Shown: positions 1 to 9,145, counted from the first letter of the stretch. The stretch is DNA of 64,000 bases from Nocardia huaxiensis (GCF_013744875.1 NZ_CP059399.1:5208001-5272000), one strand, 5' to 3'. Translations and numbers: made by a program. Notes: generated by a model not told the origin, from the sequence alone.

Positions 1-195
1 CGGGAGGGCGACGCCGTCAGGCTGCGTGTCAGCGACGACGGGCAGATCGAGCCGGGGCCGGTCCCGGAGCCCGGGTTCGGTCTGCTGGGCATGGCCGAAC
101 GCGCCCAGCTCCTGGGCGGATCGCTCGCCGCGGGGCCGGGGCCCGAGGGCGGGTGGGTGGTCGAGGCAGTGTTGCCGGTGGAGGTGCCGGCATGA
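1..195 (+). CDS. Sensor histidine kinase, C-terminal end (partial)
   Basis: The window opens inside this gene; 64 codons remain. The visible part is the end of a HATPase domain of the NarX/DesK type: a DDG motif at residues 13-15 and the GFGLLGMAERA G-box at about residues 26-36 are the usual ATP-lid residues. It would autophosphorylate and pass phosphate to the response regulator that follows. Its stop codon overlaps the next start by four bases (ATGA), so the two are translationally coupled. The sensor region lies outside the window, so the signal cannot be inferred. Confidence 0.85.
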   Translation, partial: REGDAVRLRVSDDGQIEPGPVPEPGFGLLGMAERAQLLGGSLAAGPGPEGGWVVEAVLPVEVPA

Positions 196-848
196 GCATC
201 CGTGTCGTCGTGGCCGACGATCAGGACCTGGTCCGGACCGGGCTGGTGATGATCCTCGGCGCGCAACCCGGCCTCGAGGTCGTAGGGGAGGCGGCCGACG
301 GGCTCACGGCGCTCGAGCTGGCGACCCGGCTGCGTCCCGATGTCCTCCTGGCCGACATCCGGATGCCCGGACTCGACGGCGTCGAGCTGACGCGACGCCT
401 GGCCGGGCCGGGCGTAACGGACCCGATGGCGGTCGTCGTCATCACCACCTTCGACCTCGACGAATACATCCTCGGCGCACTGCGCGCCGGCGCCCGCGGC
501 TTCCTGCTCAAAGACGCCGGGCCGGAGCTGCTCGTGCAGGCCATCCACGCGGCGGCCAACGGAGACGCGCTGATCGCCCCCAACATCACCCGCCGGCTGC
601 TGGCGACCTTCGCCAACCAGACACCGGAGGTGCCGGTCCAGCCCATAGACCCGCTCACCGAGCGCGAGGAGCAGGTGCTCACCCTGGTGGCCCGGGGCCG
701 CACCAACACCGAGATCGCCGCCGAGCTCTTCATCGGCCTGAGCACGGTCAAGACCCACGTCGCAGCACTGATGACCAAGCTCGGCGCACGCAACCGCGTC
801 GAGATCGCGATGTGGGCATACGACACCAGACGCGTGAAAGCCCTTTAG
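192..848 (+). CDS. NarL/FixJ-family response regulator
   Basis: A 218-residue transcription regulator. The receiver domain (about residues 3-120) has the acidic pair D9/D10, the phospho-acceptor D55 in LLADIRMPG and the conserved lysine in FLLKDAG. The C-terminal LuxR-type helix-turn-helix (about residues 150-210) carries LTEREEQVLTLVARG and the recognition helix LSTVKTHVAALMTKL. I chose the ATG that overlaps the kinase stop; an upstream in-frame start would lie deep inside the kinase gene. Its regulon is not evident. It is clearly more distant from the two regulators at 979 and 9779 than those are from each other. Confidence 0.93.
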   Translation: MSIRVVVADDQDLVRTGLVMILGAQPGLEVVGEAADGLTALELATRLRPDVLLADIRMPGLDGVELTRRLAGPGVTDPMAVVVITTFDLDEYILGALRAGARGFLLKDAGPELLVQAIHAAANGDALIAPNITRRLLATFANQTPEVPVQPIDPLTEREEQVLTLVARGRTNTEIAAELFIGLSTVKTHVAALMTKLGARNRVEIAMWAYDTRRVKAL

Positions 849-978
849 GTGTAATGACTTTGCGATCGCGCGGCTCGGCGCGGAGTGGTGGCCGAGGGGA
901 TTGGTGTTCGCGCGGTACCGTCGTGCGTGGTTCAGCGTGTGACAGGTAGATCAGGGCGACAGTGAAGCGGGTCATTGC

Positions 979-1647
979 ATGATTCGAGTGGTGATCGTCG
1001 ATGACGAAGCATTGGTGCGTTCCGGGTTCGAGCTCATCCTCGGGGCGGCACCCGATATCGAGGTGGTCGCGACGAGTTCGGGTGGCGCGGCGGTCGAGGT
1101 GATCGGTGAACAGCGTCCGGATGTGGTGCTGCTGGATATCCGGATGCCCGATGTCGACGGGCTGACGGTGCTGCGCGAAGTCCGCGCGATGGCCGAGCCG
1201 CCGGCGGTGGCGATGCTGACCACCTTCGACACCGATGAGTACATCGTCACGGCGCTGCGGTCGGGTGCCGCCGGATTTCTGCTGAAGGACACCGAACCAG
1301 ACCAGCTGGCCCAGTTGGTTCGCACGCTGGCCGCCGGGGGAGTAGTTATGTCGCCCAAGGCGGCGGCGACCCTGCTGCACGGTGATTCCGCCCTGAGCCG
1401 GATGGCGGCCACCGACGCGGAGGTCGCGCGCGTGCACACTCTGACGCCGCGGGAACGCGATGTGCTGGTGCTGCTCGCCGAGGGACTGTCGAATGTCGAG
1501 ATCGGGCAGCGCCTGTTCTTGAGTGTCGGGACGGTCAAGGACCATGTCAGCGCGATCCTGACCAAGTTGCGGGTGGGCAGCCGGGTGCAGGCGGCGCTGG
1601 TGGCGCAGCGCGCCGGGCTGCTGACCGGCCGCCGCGAGGATCGATGA
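979..1647 (+). CDS. NarL/FixJ-family response regulator (paralogue A)
   Basis: A 222-residue regulator with a receiver domain (D8/D9, phospho-acceptor D53 in LLDIRMPDVDG, lysine in FLLKDTEP) and a LuxR-type DNA-binding domain at about residues 153-212 (LTPRERDVLVLLAEGLS, then VGTVKDHVSAILTKL). The partner kinase follows with a four-base overlap. By eye most residues match the regulator at 9779, so the two systems are duplicates. A 130-base gap separates it from the preceding system, enough for its own promoter. No binding site can be assigned with certainty. Confidence 0.94.
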   Translation: MIRVVIVDDEALVRSGFELILGAAPDIEVVATSSGGAAVEVIGEQRPDVVLLDIRMPDVDGLTVLREVRAMAEPPAVAMLTTFDTDEYIVTALRSGAAGFLLKDTEPDQLAQLVRTLAAGGVVMSPKAAATLLHGDSALSRMAATDAEVARVHTLTPRERDVLVLLAEGLSNVEIGQRLFLSVGTVKDHVSAILTKLRVGSRVQAALVAQRAGLLTGRREDR

Positions 1648-2738
1648 TGCCTCGGACCCGTCCGCCGACGTGGGTCGTCGATGTCGCACTGATGGCGCTC
1701 GCGGCGCTGGACGCCGGCTGGGCGACCGCGGAGTTGGGGCACCAGGAGCGAACCGCGGCCGTGATCGCCTGTGCCGCATTGCTTTTCCGGCGACGATGGC
1801 CATTGGCGGCGTTCGCGCTGACCCTGCCCGCGATCGCGCTGACCGAGCTGCTGGTGGCTCCGGCCGTCGCCCTGTACACGCTGGGCAGGCGGACGCGGAA
1901 TCGTTGGCTGCTGGCCGGTTGCGCGATCGTCGCGGCAGTCGTCGTCATGGCCTCGGGGCCCTTCGACAGCGACATCCCGCGCACCCACCTGGTGGTCCAG
2001 GGCGTGTACGCGGCCGCGTGGGCGGCCGCGCCGATTCTGTTCGGCCAATTGGTCCGTGCGCGTGACGAACTCGCCCAGCGATTGGTGGAGATCGAGGAGG
2101 TGCGCGACCACGAACGCCGGCTGCACGCGCAAGCGGTGCTGGCGCGAGAGCGAGCCCAGATCGGGCGGGAAATGCACGATGTGGTCTCCCATCAGGTCAG
2201 CCTCATCGCGGTCCGCGCGGGTGCGCTGATGGTCGCGGCGCCCGATTCCGATACCCGGGACGCGGCCCGGATGATCCGGGAACTGAGCGTCACCACGCTC
2301 GACGAACTGCGTCACATGGTGACGTTGTTACGGGCCTCCGGAAGCCGGACCACGGAACTGACTCCGCAGCCGACCCTGGCGGATCTGCAGGCACTGATCG
2401 AATCCAGCGGCATCCCGGTCGAATTCGATGGCGCCCTGCCCGCCGATGTCACCGGCGCCGCGCAGCGCACGATCTACCGCACAGTCCAAGAATCGCTGAC
2501 CAATGTGCGCAAACACGCGCCGGGCGCCACCGCTGCGGTCCGGCTGTGGTCGGACCCGGATCGGTTCGGCGTGGTCGTCACGAATTCGCCGCCCACTCGC
2601 ACCGCGCTGGCACTGCCCGGATCGGGACACGGGCTCATCGGGCTGGCCGAGCGCGCGGAGCTGCTGAACGGCCAATTGCTCAGCGGCAGCACCGGCGAGG
2701 GCGGGTTCCGCGTCGAATTGCGGTTGCCCCGGTCCTGA
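1644..2738 (+). CDS. NarX/DesK-type sensor histidine kinase (paralogue A)
   Basis: A 364-residue membrane kinase. The N-terminal half (about residues 8-135) holds several hydrophobic segments and no large extracytoplasmic loop, so it probably senses a membrane-embedded or lipid-proximal signal. A helical linker leads to the HisKA_3 motif GREMHDVVSHQ with phospho-acceptor H178. The HATPase domain follows, with NVRKHAPG (N-box region) and GSGHGLIGLAERAELL (G-box). It begins with ATGATG overlapping the regulator stop and is cognate to the regulator at 979. It closely resembles the kinase at 10489. Confidence 0.93.
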   Translation: MMPRTRPPTWVVDVALMALAALDAGWATAELGHQERTAAVIACAALLFRRRWPLAAFALTLPAIALTELLVAPAVALYTLGRRTRNRWLLAGCAIVAAVVVMASGPFDSDIPRTHLVVQGVYAAAWAAAPILFGQLVRARDELAQRLVEIEEVRDHERRLHAQAVLARERAQIGREMHDVVSHQVSLIAVRAGALMVAAPDSDTRDAARMIRELSVTTLDELRHMVTLLRASGSRTTELTPQPTLADLQALIESSGIPVEFDGALPADVTGAAQRTIYRTVQESLTNVRKHAPGATAAVRLWSDPDRFGVVVTNSPPTRTALALPGSGHGLIGLAERAELLNGQLLSGSTGEGGFRVELRLPRS

Positions 2739-3171
2739 GTGTTCGCCCGCCTTTCCCGCCACCGGGCGGGGTGGCGACCGCCGATCGGCGGATTGGCCCA
2801 GGCCGCCTGGCTCCGCAGAATGGAAGTCGCCGGGCAGATCCGGAAGATCGCGAAAACCGTTTCAGGTAGCGGTATTTCATCGATCGACGGGTGCAGCGCA
2901 CCGTGCCGCCGCAGATGTGCGCACCCGGCGCCACCGACATGGTGGTGAGCGCGTCCGACCACCGGACGCCGGAGACGGCGGGCACCCGCGGGGGACCCCT
3001 CACTCGCGGGTGCCCGTCCCGGCCCGCACCGGGCGTTATCGTTCCCGGTGCGCGGTGCGTCCGCCGACCGGGCGGGCGCTCCCCGCCGACCGGCTGAATC
3101 GTGCCCGCCGCATGGCTGGGTGTTTGCTGCGGGGGCGGGAATTCGATGATCCGGTATCTACCGTCGAAGCC
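2739..3171. other. 433-base intergenic region with terminator and palindrome
   Basis: I find no convincing gene. Short open frames on both strands lack a ribosome site and familiar composition. It contains a perfect 14-bp palindrome CCGCCGATCGGCGG at 2778-2791, seen again at 7904-7917, then a 12-bp inverted repeat at 2979-3016. The end probably carries the promoter of the exporter gene. Confidence 0.5.
2979..3016 (+). terminator. Hairpin downstream of the kinase
   Basis: Perfect 12-bp arms CGGGCACCCGCG (2979-2990) and CGCGGGTGCCCG (3005-3016) with a 14-base loop. No T-tract follows, which is common in high-GC actinobacteria. It lies 240 bases past the kinase stop and could equally be a structured leader for the exporter gene. 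Confidence 0.5.
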
Positions 3172-4932
3172 ATGAAGAAATCGCCGCCGCGTTTCGCGCG
3201 GCTTCGCCTGCTGTGGTCGTTCGTCGTGCCGCACCGTCGCGCGCTCGCGATCGGGCTGGTGCTCGGCGTGCTGAGTGCCGCCGCGGGCCTGGCCACGCCC
3301 ATGATCACCAAGTGGGTGCTGGACTCGGGGGGGTCCGGCGCCTCGCTGGTGACGCCGGTGGGAACGCTGCTGGCGTTGTCGGTTTTCAGCGCGATGGTGC
3401 TGTGCCTGGAGTGGATTCTGCTGGGCACGGTCGGGGAGCGGGTGGTGCTCACCGCCCGGAAGTCGATGGTGCGCCGATACTTTCACGCGACGATCGGTGC
3501 GCTGAACCGCCGGCCGGTGGGTGAGCTGGTCACCCGGGTCACCTCGGACACGGTGCTGCTGCACGAGGCCGCGTCCACCAGCCTGATCGGCTTGGTCAAC
3601 GGCGTGATCATGCTGGTCGGCACGCTGGTGCTGATGGCCGTGCTGGACGTGGCCCTGTTCGGCGCGACGGTCGCGGCGGTGACGGTGGTGGGTGCGCTGT
3701 TCCTGCTGTTGATGCCGGGTGTGGCCGCCGAACGCCAACTGGCGCAACAGCGTTTGGGTCTGGTCGGCGGCGCGCTGGAAGGGGCGCTGCACGCGATCCG
3801 CACGGTGAAGGCCGCACGCGCCGAGCAACGCCAGTCCGAGCGCATCATCGCCGATGCCGAGGCGTCGACCGAGCACGCGCTGCGGGCGGTGCGTCGTGAG
3901 GCGATAGCCTCGGGAATCACCTGGGCGGGTGTGGAAGTGGCGATCGTGGTGATCCTCGCCTTCGGCGCCTGGCGGGTGGGACAGGGCACGCTGGCCCTGT
4001 CCAGCCTGATCGCCTTCCTGCTCTACGCCTTCGCGCTGATCGAGCCGGTCACCGGGCTGGGGCAGCACGTGCTGACGCTGCAGCGCGGGGTCGCGGCGGC
4101 GGGCCGCATCCGCGAGGTCGAACAGCTCGAACTCGAAACCGACAGCGCCACAACGCCAGACGCGAACGCAACCGGGTCCACCCTGGGACCGGTGCTCGAA
4201 TTGCGCGGTGTCACAGCGGGTTACGGAGACCGGGAGGAATCCGCCGTGCGCGACATCGATCTGGTCATCCCACGTCAGGGGCACACGGCGATCGTGGGCC
4301 CGTCGGGTTCGGGCAAGTCGACGCTGTTGTCGCTGATCATGCGTTTCCTCGAACCCCGCCACGGCACACTGCTGCTCGACGGGCGGCCGTACGCCGAGCA
4401 CGGTCATGCGGGGGTGCGGGCGCGGCTGGCCTACGTGGAACAGGACACGCCGGTGGTGCCGGGAACCATCCGGGACAATCTGGTCTACTCCTGTCCCGAC
4501 GCGTCGGATGACGAACTGATCCAGGCGATTTGGGAGACCCGGCTGGAGGAGGTGATCGCCGCGCAGGAGCACGGCCTGGATACGCCGCTGAGTTCGTCGT
4601 CGATCTCCAGCGGGCAGCGTCAGCGCATCGCCGTCGCGCGGGCGCTGCTGGGCTCGCCCGACGTGCTGCTGCTGGATGAGGCCACCGCGCACGCCGATGG
4701 CATCACCGAGGCGGCCATCCACGAGTGCATCCGCAAGCGGGCCCGGGTGAGTGCGGTGATCACTGTCGCGCACCGGCTTTCGACGGTTGTGGACGCCGAC
4801 CACATCGTGGTCCTCGAGGACGGTCGTATCCGCGCCCAGGGTTCGCACGCCGAACTGGTGGAATCCGATGAGCTGTACCGCGAACTCGTGAGCGCGCTGC
4901 GCATCGACGAACGGGCCGGAGCGCGGAATTGA
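3172..4932 (+). CDS. ABC exporter, fused membrane and ATPase domains
   Basis: A 586-residue half-transporter of the type that works as a dimer in the cytoplasmic membrane. Residues 1-310 are the exporter membrane domain with about six hydrophobic segments. The C-terminal ATPase has Walker A GPSGSGKST, a Q-loop region (YVEQDTP), the signature SSGQRQRIAVARAL, Walker B VLLLDEAT and the H-loop VAHRLST. The signature reads SSGQ rather than LSGGQ and the D-loop is AHADG rather than ALD, both modest deviations. The chosen start gives the usual short basic N-terminus; upstream in-frame codons are not family-like. The substrate is unknown. Its place after a two-component system suggests stress-induced efflux. 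Confidence 0.9.
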   Translation: MKKSPPRFARLRLLWSFVVPHRRALAIGLVLGVLSAAAGLATPMITKWVLDSGGSGASLVTPVGTLLALSVFSAMVLCLEWILLGTVGERVVLTARKSMVRRYFHATIGALNRRPVGELVTRVTSDTVLLHEAASTSLIGLVNGVIMLVGTLVLMAVLDVALFGATVAAVTVVGALFLLLMPGVAAERQLAQQRLGLVGGALEGALHAIRTVKAARAEQRQSERIIADAEASTEHALRAVRREAIASGITWAGVEVAIVVILAFGAWRVGQGTLALSSLIAFLLYAFALIEPVTGLGQHVLTLQRGVAAAGRIREVEQLELETDSATTPDANATGSTLGPVLELRGVTAGYGDREESAVRDIDLVIPRQGHTAIVGPSGSGKSTLLSLIMRFLEPRHGTLLLDGRPYAEHGHAGVRARLAYVEQDTPVVPGTIRDNLVYSCPDASDDELIQAIWETRLEEVIAAQEHGLDTPLSSSSISSGQRQRIAVARALLGSPDVLLLDEATAHADGITEAAIHECIRKRARVSAVITVAHRLSTVVDADHIVVLEDGRIRAQGSHAELVESDELYRELVSALRIDERAGARN

Positions 4933-4936
4933 AGTA

Positions 4937-4985
4937 GCGGTGGGCACCCGTGCGGGAATGGGGGATGTACACGGGTGCCCACCGC
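4937..4985. terminator. Bidirectional terminator hairpin
   Basis: A perfect 16-bp inverted repeat, GCGGTGGGCACCCGTG (4937-4952) and its complement (4970-4985), sits a few bases after the exporter stop and before the converging porin gene. It can serve both strands. Confidence 0.85.
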
Positions 4986-5032
4986 ATCCGGCGGCGGCGC
5001 GGCCGCCGGGGTCCATGGCCGTCGTGGTGGTG

Positions 5033-5701
5033 TCAGCCCAGGCTGAACGGTTGACCCCACAGGGTCACAACGGAATTGACGGTCGCGGTCGAAACCTTCA
5101 CGCGGACGAAAGCGCGCGCCTGGGCGTAGCCGGCGCAGCCGTTGACGCCGATCGTGGAGTCGGCCCAGGTGACGCTGCCGCTGGTGCCCTTGAACTTATT
5201 GCGGACCTGGTGTGATTCCTTGCCGTAGTCGTCGGCTTCTTCCAGGTCGAGCAGATACATGGCGCCGGCCTGCCCCGGGCCGAGGGAGAGGTTGCCGCCG
5301 GCGGTGCCGCCGATCTCCGGCTTCTTGCCCTCCCAGTCGGTCTTGCCGCTGACGCCGCCGGACACGCCGCCGCCATTGATGGCGACCTGGCAGCCCACGA
5401 CGTAACCGGGATAGATCTTGCCGCCCTCGGCATTCGGGCCGGACAGCGTGACCTGCGCGGAAGCCGATACCCAGGCATTGCGGTGCAGCGGGGTCGCGCC
5501 CATGGAGCCGCTGAGGGTGGCGGATTCGCCGACCAGGCGGACGGTGACCACGGTCCCGTCGGACAACGTCTGGGTGAGCTCTCCGCCGGGCAGCGGGATG
5601 AAGGTGTCGGCATTGGCGGCGCCGGTGGAGAGCAGGCCGAGGGCGGCGGTGGTGGCGAGGCCGGCGCCGGCGATCCGGGCCGCGATATCGCGAATACTCA
5701 T
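5033..5701 (-). CDS. MspA-family porin (second gene of pair)
   Basis: A 222-residue secreted protein of the mycobacterial/nocardial MspA family, which forms oligomeric beta-barrel channels in the mycolic-acid outer membrane for hydrophilic solutes. A signal peptide with a hydrophobic core ends at an A-N-A cleavage site near residue 31. The mature chain begins DTFIPLPGG, contains the family's YPGYVVGCQV strand and ends VTLWGQPFSLG, the MspA C-terminal signature. It follows a homologous porin after about 60 bases on the same strand, the arrangement of nfpA/nfpB in Nocardia farcinica, whose products form a mixed channel. Whether these are the orthologues cannot be decided here. Confidence 0.88.
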   Translation of the reverse strand: MSIRDIAARIAGAGLATTAALGLLSTGAANADTFIPLPGGELTQTLSDGTVVTVRLVGESATLSGSMGATPLHRNAWVSASAQVTLSGPNAEGGKIYPGYVVGCQVAINGGGVSGGVSGKTDWEGKKPEIGGTAGGNLSLGPGQAGAMYLLDLEEADDYGKESHQVRNKFKGTSGSVTWADSTIGVNGCAGYAQARAFVRVKVSTATVNSVVTLWGQPFSLG

Positions 5702-5762
5702 GAGAAAGTCCTCTATGGGTTGAATACGCTTGTGCGAGAGAAGAATCGGTCCCGACAGAACG

Positions 5763-6431
5763 TCAGCCGATGCTGAACGGCTGCCCGTAGAGGGAGGTCT
5801 TGGAGTAGTTGTCGCCGATGATCTCGACCACGGCGTACGAGCGCGCCTGCGCGTATCCCGCGCAGCCCTGAACCTGGAGTTCGGCGTCGCGGTACTCGAC
5901 GGAGTACACGCCGGCCTTCAGGATGTCCTTGCCCTCGACTCCCACGAAGGCGACCTGGCCCGGGCCGAGCTTGAGGCCGATCGATCCGCCGGCGCTCACC
6001 CCGGAGGTATTGATGCCACCCGACACACCGGCGGAAATCGCGTCCTCGCCGATGCTGACCTGGCAACCGACGATATAGCCGACGGTGAGACGCGATGCGC
6101 CGTGCGTCGAGGAATTGTTGCTACCCGGTCGGTTCGCGGGACCATTGTTGGGTCCGGTGGTGCCCGCCGGCGTCACAGCGACATCCGCGGTCACCACGCC
6201 CGACAGCCAGGCCACCCGGCCGGCGCCGTTGGCCGCCAGCGATGGTGAGATCGTCGCGCTCTCCTGGGTGCGGGTGATCTTCACGCCGGGGCCGAGCCGC
6301 TCGCCGTCCGGCAGCGGCACGAAGGTATCGGCCTGTGCCGCACCGGTGGCGGACAAACCCAGTGCCACCGTGACCGCGGCACCGAGCCCGGCAGCTCGCA
6401 CCCCGCGGTGGCCTACGCGAAAGTTGTTCAT
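5763..6431 (-). CDS. MspA-family porin (first gene of pair)
   Basis: A 222-residue MspA-family outer-membrane porin subunit. The signal peptide ends at A-Q-A near residue 35; the mature chain starts DTFVPLPDGERL, has the core strand VGYIVGCQVSIG and ends TSLYGQPFSIG. A stretch of about 15 residues rich in N, P and G, absent from its partner, lies mid-protein and may be a loop. The start at 6431 gives a normal signal peptide; longer frames upstream run into non-coding sequence. It probably heads an operon with the porin at 5033, and its promoter carries a motif shared with nearby genes (6526-6563). Confidence 0.88.
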   Translation of the reverse strand: MNNFRVGHRGVRAAGLGAAVTVALGLSATGAAQADTFVPLPDGERLGPGVKITRTQESATISPSLAANGAGRVAWLSGVVTADVAVTPAGTTGPNNGPANRPGSNNSSTHGASRLTVGYIVGCQVSIGEDAISAGVSGGINTSGVSAGGSIGLKLGPGQVAFVGVEGKDILKAGVYSVEYRDAELQVQGCAGYAQARSYAVVEIIGDNYSKTSLYGQPFSIG

Positions 6432-6525
6432 TTCTACCCTCATCAGATGCTGAAGCGGTGCGAGCGACCCGCACCGCTGGGACGGATCACCACCCCGCCC
6501 GGAGGAGCTGGGGTGGTGATCGCAG

Positions 6526-6563
6526 CGAGCGTAGGCAGGGGCCATTCGCACCGGACATCCCCT
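6526..6563 (-). promoter_or_regulatory. Candidate promoter of the porin operon
   Basis: On the minus strand AGGGGATGTC (6554-6563) lies 18 bases upstream of CCTACGCTCG (6526-6535). The spacing and the GGATG / CCTA elements recur before the genes starting at 9145 and 9779. This is pattern comparison only. Confidence 0.4.
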
Positions 6564-6623
6564 GACTGGCTGGAACAACCCGTCTTCCGGCGGGTTCGCC
6601 CCGCTACCCGGATCGGCGCGACC

Positions 6624-7844
6624 TCATCGGATGTACTTCGCGGGCTTGGTGGCCGCGTTGAGCAGATACTCCAGCGGTCCACGCCGGAAGAAGCGGGACC
6701 AGATCGTGGCGAAAACCATTGCGCCCAGGACGAATACGAGCAGCGGCAGCCAGGATCGCTGCGGTTCGCCCAGGCCGGGCACGGGCATCGGCACGAACGA
6801 CTGTGCGACGAAGTGACCGACGTAGGCGGTCAGGGACATGCTGCCCACGGCGATGAGCGGCGTCGCCAGGCGGCGCAGCCGCGGCAGGTACTGCATCGCC
6901 GCCGTCGCGCCGACGATCACGAGGATCGCGACTCCGAGGCTGCCGATGATGTCGAAGGTGGTGCCGCTGTGCGGCCCGGCGACCAAGAGCGAGGAGGCCG
7001 ACCCGCCGGGACCGAACGATCCGCTGCCCGAGGCCGGCGGCTCGGCTTCCGCCATGCTCGCCAGCGCGCCCGGACCGGCAAGCAGCCGGGACAGCCCGTA
7101 TCCGAGCACGGTGAGGCCGGCGCCGAGCGCGGCCACCCGCGCCTGCACCGCACCTGCGGCCAGATCCAGGCGGGCCAGCGCCATACCGGCGATCACGAAC
7201 GGCATCCACGTGAGCGTCGGGTACATGCCGGTGAGCAGCAGATCGAGAATGCCCACGCCACTGAGCTTTTCGAGTGGGTCGTAAGCGTCGACGGCCCGCT
7301 GCACCGGCTCGGTCAGCAGTGGGCGCAGGACGAATGCCAGCTGCGGCGTGATCAACACGAGCGTGGCCGCGATGAGCGCGAGCGCCTTGGCGCTCAGCCG
7401 GACCAGCGGGATCGCCAGCAGGAAGTAGACGCCGTAGAAGGCGAGGATCACCACATCCCCGTAGGCCATTGCCATTCCGGTGCCGAGTGCGATGAGGATC
7501 AGGGCGCGGATGGCGATGCGGGCCTTGGCTTGTCGGCCTGCTCGCCCGGTCTTCGGCTGTCGGCGGCCCGCGATCAGCATCAGCGAGAACCCGGCGAGGG
7601 TGGCGAACAGGATCGAGGAGCGGCCGTCGGTCAGATACCGAACCCAGCTGCCGACACCGCTGGTGGCGGATAGCGGAGGGCCGATGTGCACGGTGTACAT
7701 CCCGAACACGGCGAGCGCCCGGGCCAGATCGATCCCGACCAGTCGTCCTGTCGATGGACTGGGCACGGCAGGTGCGGCATGCTTGGGCCCGGTTCCGGGT
7801 TTGGGAGGTGAGGTCTCCTGCGGCGGCGGCTGTATCGCGGTCAT
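6624..7844 (-). CDS. DUF418-type polytopic membrane protein
   Basis: A 406-residue integral membrane protein with about ten hydrophobic segments. After a Pro-rich cytoplasmic N-terminus it has the motif GRLVGIDLARALAVFGMY (about residues 33-50) and near the end RRGPLEYLL, both typical of DUF418/DUF1624 proteins related to membrane acyltransferases. The activity in this family is mostly unproven; transfer of an acyl group onto an envelope component is the usual guess. The gene at 7943 encodes a second member on the same strand, about 100 bases upstream, so they may be co-regulated. A GGATGGT box lies close to the start codon, and a leaderless transcript is possible. Confidence 0.8.
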   Translation of the reverse strand: MTAIQPPPQETSPPKPGTGPKHAAPAVPSPSTGRLVGIDLARALAVFGMYTVHIGPPLSATSGVGSWVRYLTDGRSSILFATLAGFSLMLIAGRRQPKTGRAGRQAKARIAIRALILIALGTGMAMAYGDVVILAFYGVYFLLAIPLVRLSAKALALIAATLVLITPQLAFVLRPLLTEPVQRAVDAYDPLEKLSGVGILDLLLTGMYPTLTWMPFVIAGMALARLDLAAGAVQARVAALGAGLTVLGYGLSRLLAGPGALASMAEAEPPASGSGSFGPGGSASSLLVAGPHSGTTFDIIGSLGVAILVIVGATAAMQYLPRLRRLATPLIAVGSMSLTAYVGHFVAQSFVPMPVPGLGEPQRSWLPLLVFVLGAMVFATIWSRFFRRGPLEYLLNAATKPAKYIR

Positions 7845-7876
7845 ACCGCCAATCTCGCTGTTTCAGCAGGTGGCAG

Positions 7877-7917
7877 ACCATCCGGCAGATTTCGGTTTCC
7901 GCCCCGCCGATCGGCGG
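7877..7917 (-). promoter_or_regulatory. GGATGGT box and 14-bp palindrome
   Basis: On the minus strand GCCGGATGGT (7877-7886) matches the box before the genes at 9145 and 9779. Beside it the palindrome CCGCCGATCGGCGG (7904-7917) repeats the one at 2778-2791. They precede the membrane protein gene at 7844. The CCTA element is not evident here. Confidence 0.35.
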
Positions 7918-7942
7918 TCATCACCCGGCGAACGGCGGAGCG

Positions 7943-9145
7943 TCAGACGGCCGACGCGCTGCCTCCGCCGGTCGGCGGGGCGGGTTTACGCCAGGCCGGA
8001 ACCGCCAGATTCGTCGCGGCGCGCAATACCCATTCGACCGGGCCGTAGGCGTGACCGCGCAACCATCGAGCGCTGAACCAGACCTGGGCGGCGAATGTCG
8101 TCGTGGCGATCGCGACGATGGCCGCGGGCGGGACCTTGCCCGCCAGTCCCAGACCGTATCCGGAGTAGATGAGCATGCACACCACCGACTGCCCGATGTA
8201 GTTGGACGCCGCCATCCGCCCCGCCGGGGCCAAGCGGGCCACGGAATCGGCGTAGCGAGAACGGGTCAGCCAGATCAGGCCCGCGATATAGCTCAGCGTC
8301 AGGAAGGGGTTGACCAGCCCCTGCAGCGTCGGCCAGAGCGTGGGCGGCGCGATCTCGAGCACCGAGCAGGCGCAGGTCACCAGCGAAACCGGTGCGGCCA
8401 CAAGGAGTCCCAGCGCCAGAGCGCGAGGTGTCCAGCGGTGCAGCAACTCCCGATCCTGGAAGATCCGCCGCTTGCCCGCCGCGAGACCGATCAGGAACAT
8501 GCCCAGCGCGGGCACGCCCTGGAATTGCCAGATCTGCATCATCGCCTGCGGGGCCGCGTTCACCTGTGCGGCAAGGGTTTCGGTGAAACTTCCGGTGAAG
8601 CCGGGACCGAAGGACGGCAGCGTCATCGCGCCGCCCAGCACGAGCGGCAGCACCTGATATCCGGCGTACAGCAGCAGTCCGGCGATGAGGGCGGTGCGGG
8701 CGCGAATTCCACGCAGCAGCACCAGGATCAGGCACAATGCGGCGTACAGCGTGAGGATGTCGCCGAGCCACAAGAACATCACATGCGCCAGGCCGATGGC
8801 GAACAAGGCGAGGCTGCGACGCAGCAACCGCGGCACCGGCGCCACCGCGGCCCGTTCGGCGGAAGCCATTTGCAGGGTGAACGAGTACCCGAACAGGAAC
8901 GCGAACAGCAGATAGAACTTGCCGTCGAAGAACGCGTACTCCAGACCGGAGACCACGCGATCCATGATGCCGCCGCGCTCGGGTGGCGCCACACCGTCGC
9001 CCGCCGCCGGAGCGAACATCGCCGACACGACGAGGGTGTTGACCACGACGATTCCGAACAGGGCAAACCCGCGCAGGATGTCGAGCTCATCGATGCGCCG
9101 GGCGGCGCTGGGTAAGGAAACCGGCGAATCTGTCCTGTCCGGCAT
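7943..9145 (-). CDS. DUF418 domain membrane protein
   Basis: A 400-residue membrane protein with about ten hydrophobic segments. RIDELDILRGFALFGIVVVN near residue 17 and GPVEWVLRAATN near the end are the hallmarks of DUF418 proteins (YeiB type). The function of the family is unknown; an acyltransferase-like role at the envelope is the common hypothesis. The start at 9145 places the DILRGFALFG motif where the family has it, and the upstream frame has no such sequence. A second DUF418 gene follows. The upstream region holds a GGCGGATGGT/CCTACCGTCG promoter-like pair. Confidence 0.85.
   Translation of the reverse strand: MPDRTDSPVSLPSAARRIDELDILRGFALFGIVVVNTLVVSAMFAPAAGDGVAPPERGGIMDRVVSGLEYAFFDGKFYLLFAFLFGYSFTLQMASAERAAVAPVPRLLRRSLALFAIGLAHVMFLWLGDILTLYAALCLILVLLRGIRARTALIAGLLLYAGYQVLPLVLGGAMTLPSFGPGFTGSFTETLAAQVNAAPQAMMQIWQFQGVPALGMFLIGLAAGKRRIFQDRELLHRWTPRALALGLLVAAPVSLVTCACSVLEIAPPTLWPTLQGLVNPFLTLSYIAGLIWLTRSRYADSVARLAPAGRMAASNYIGQSVVCMLIYSGYGLGLAGKVPPAAIVAIATTTFAAQVWFSARWLRGHAYGPVEWVLRAATNLAVPAWRKPAPPTGGGSASAV

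Noticed and set aside
2680..5016. Long minus-strand open frame opposite the ABC exporter
   Set aside because: It runs antisense through the kinase end and the exporter, is rich in Arg, His and Gln, and lacks domains or a ribosome site. It is a by-product of GC-rich third positions.
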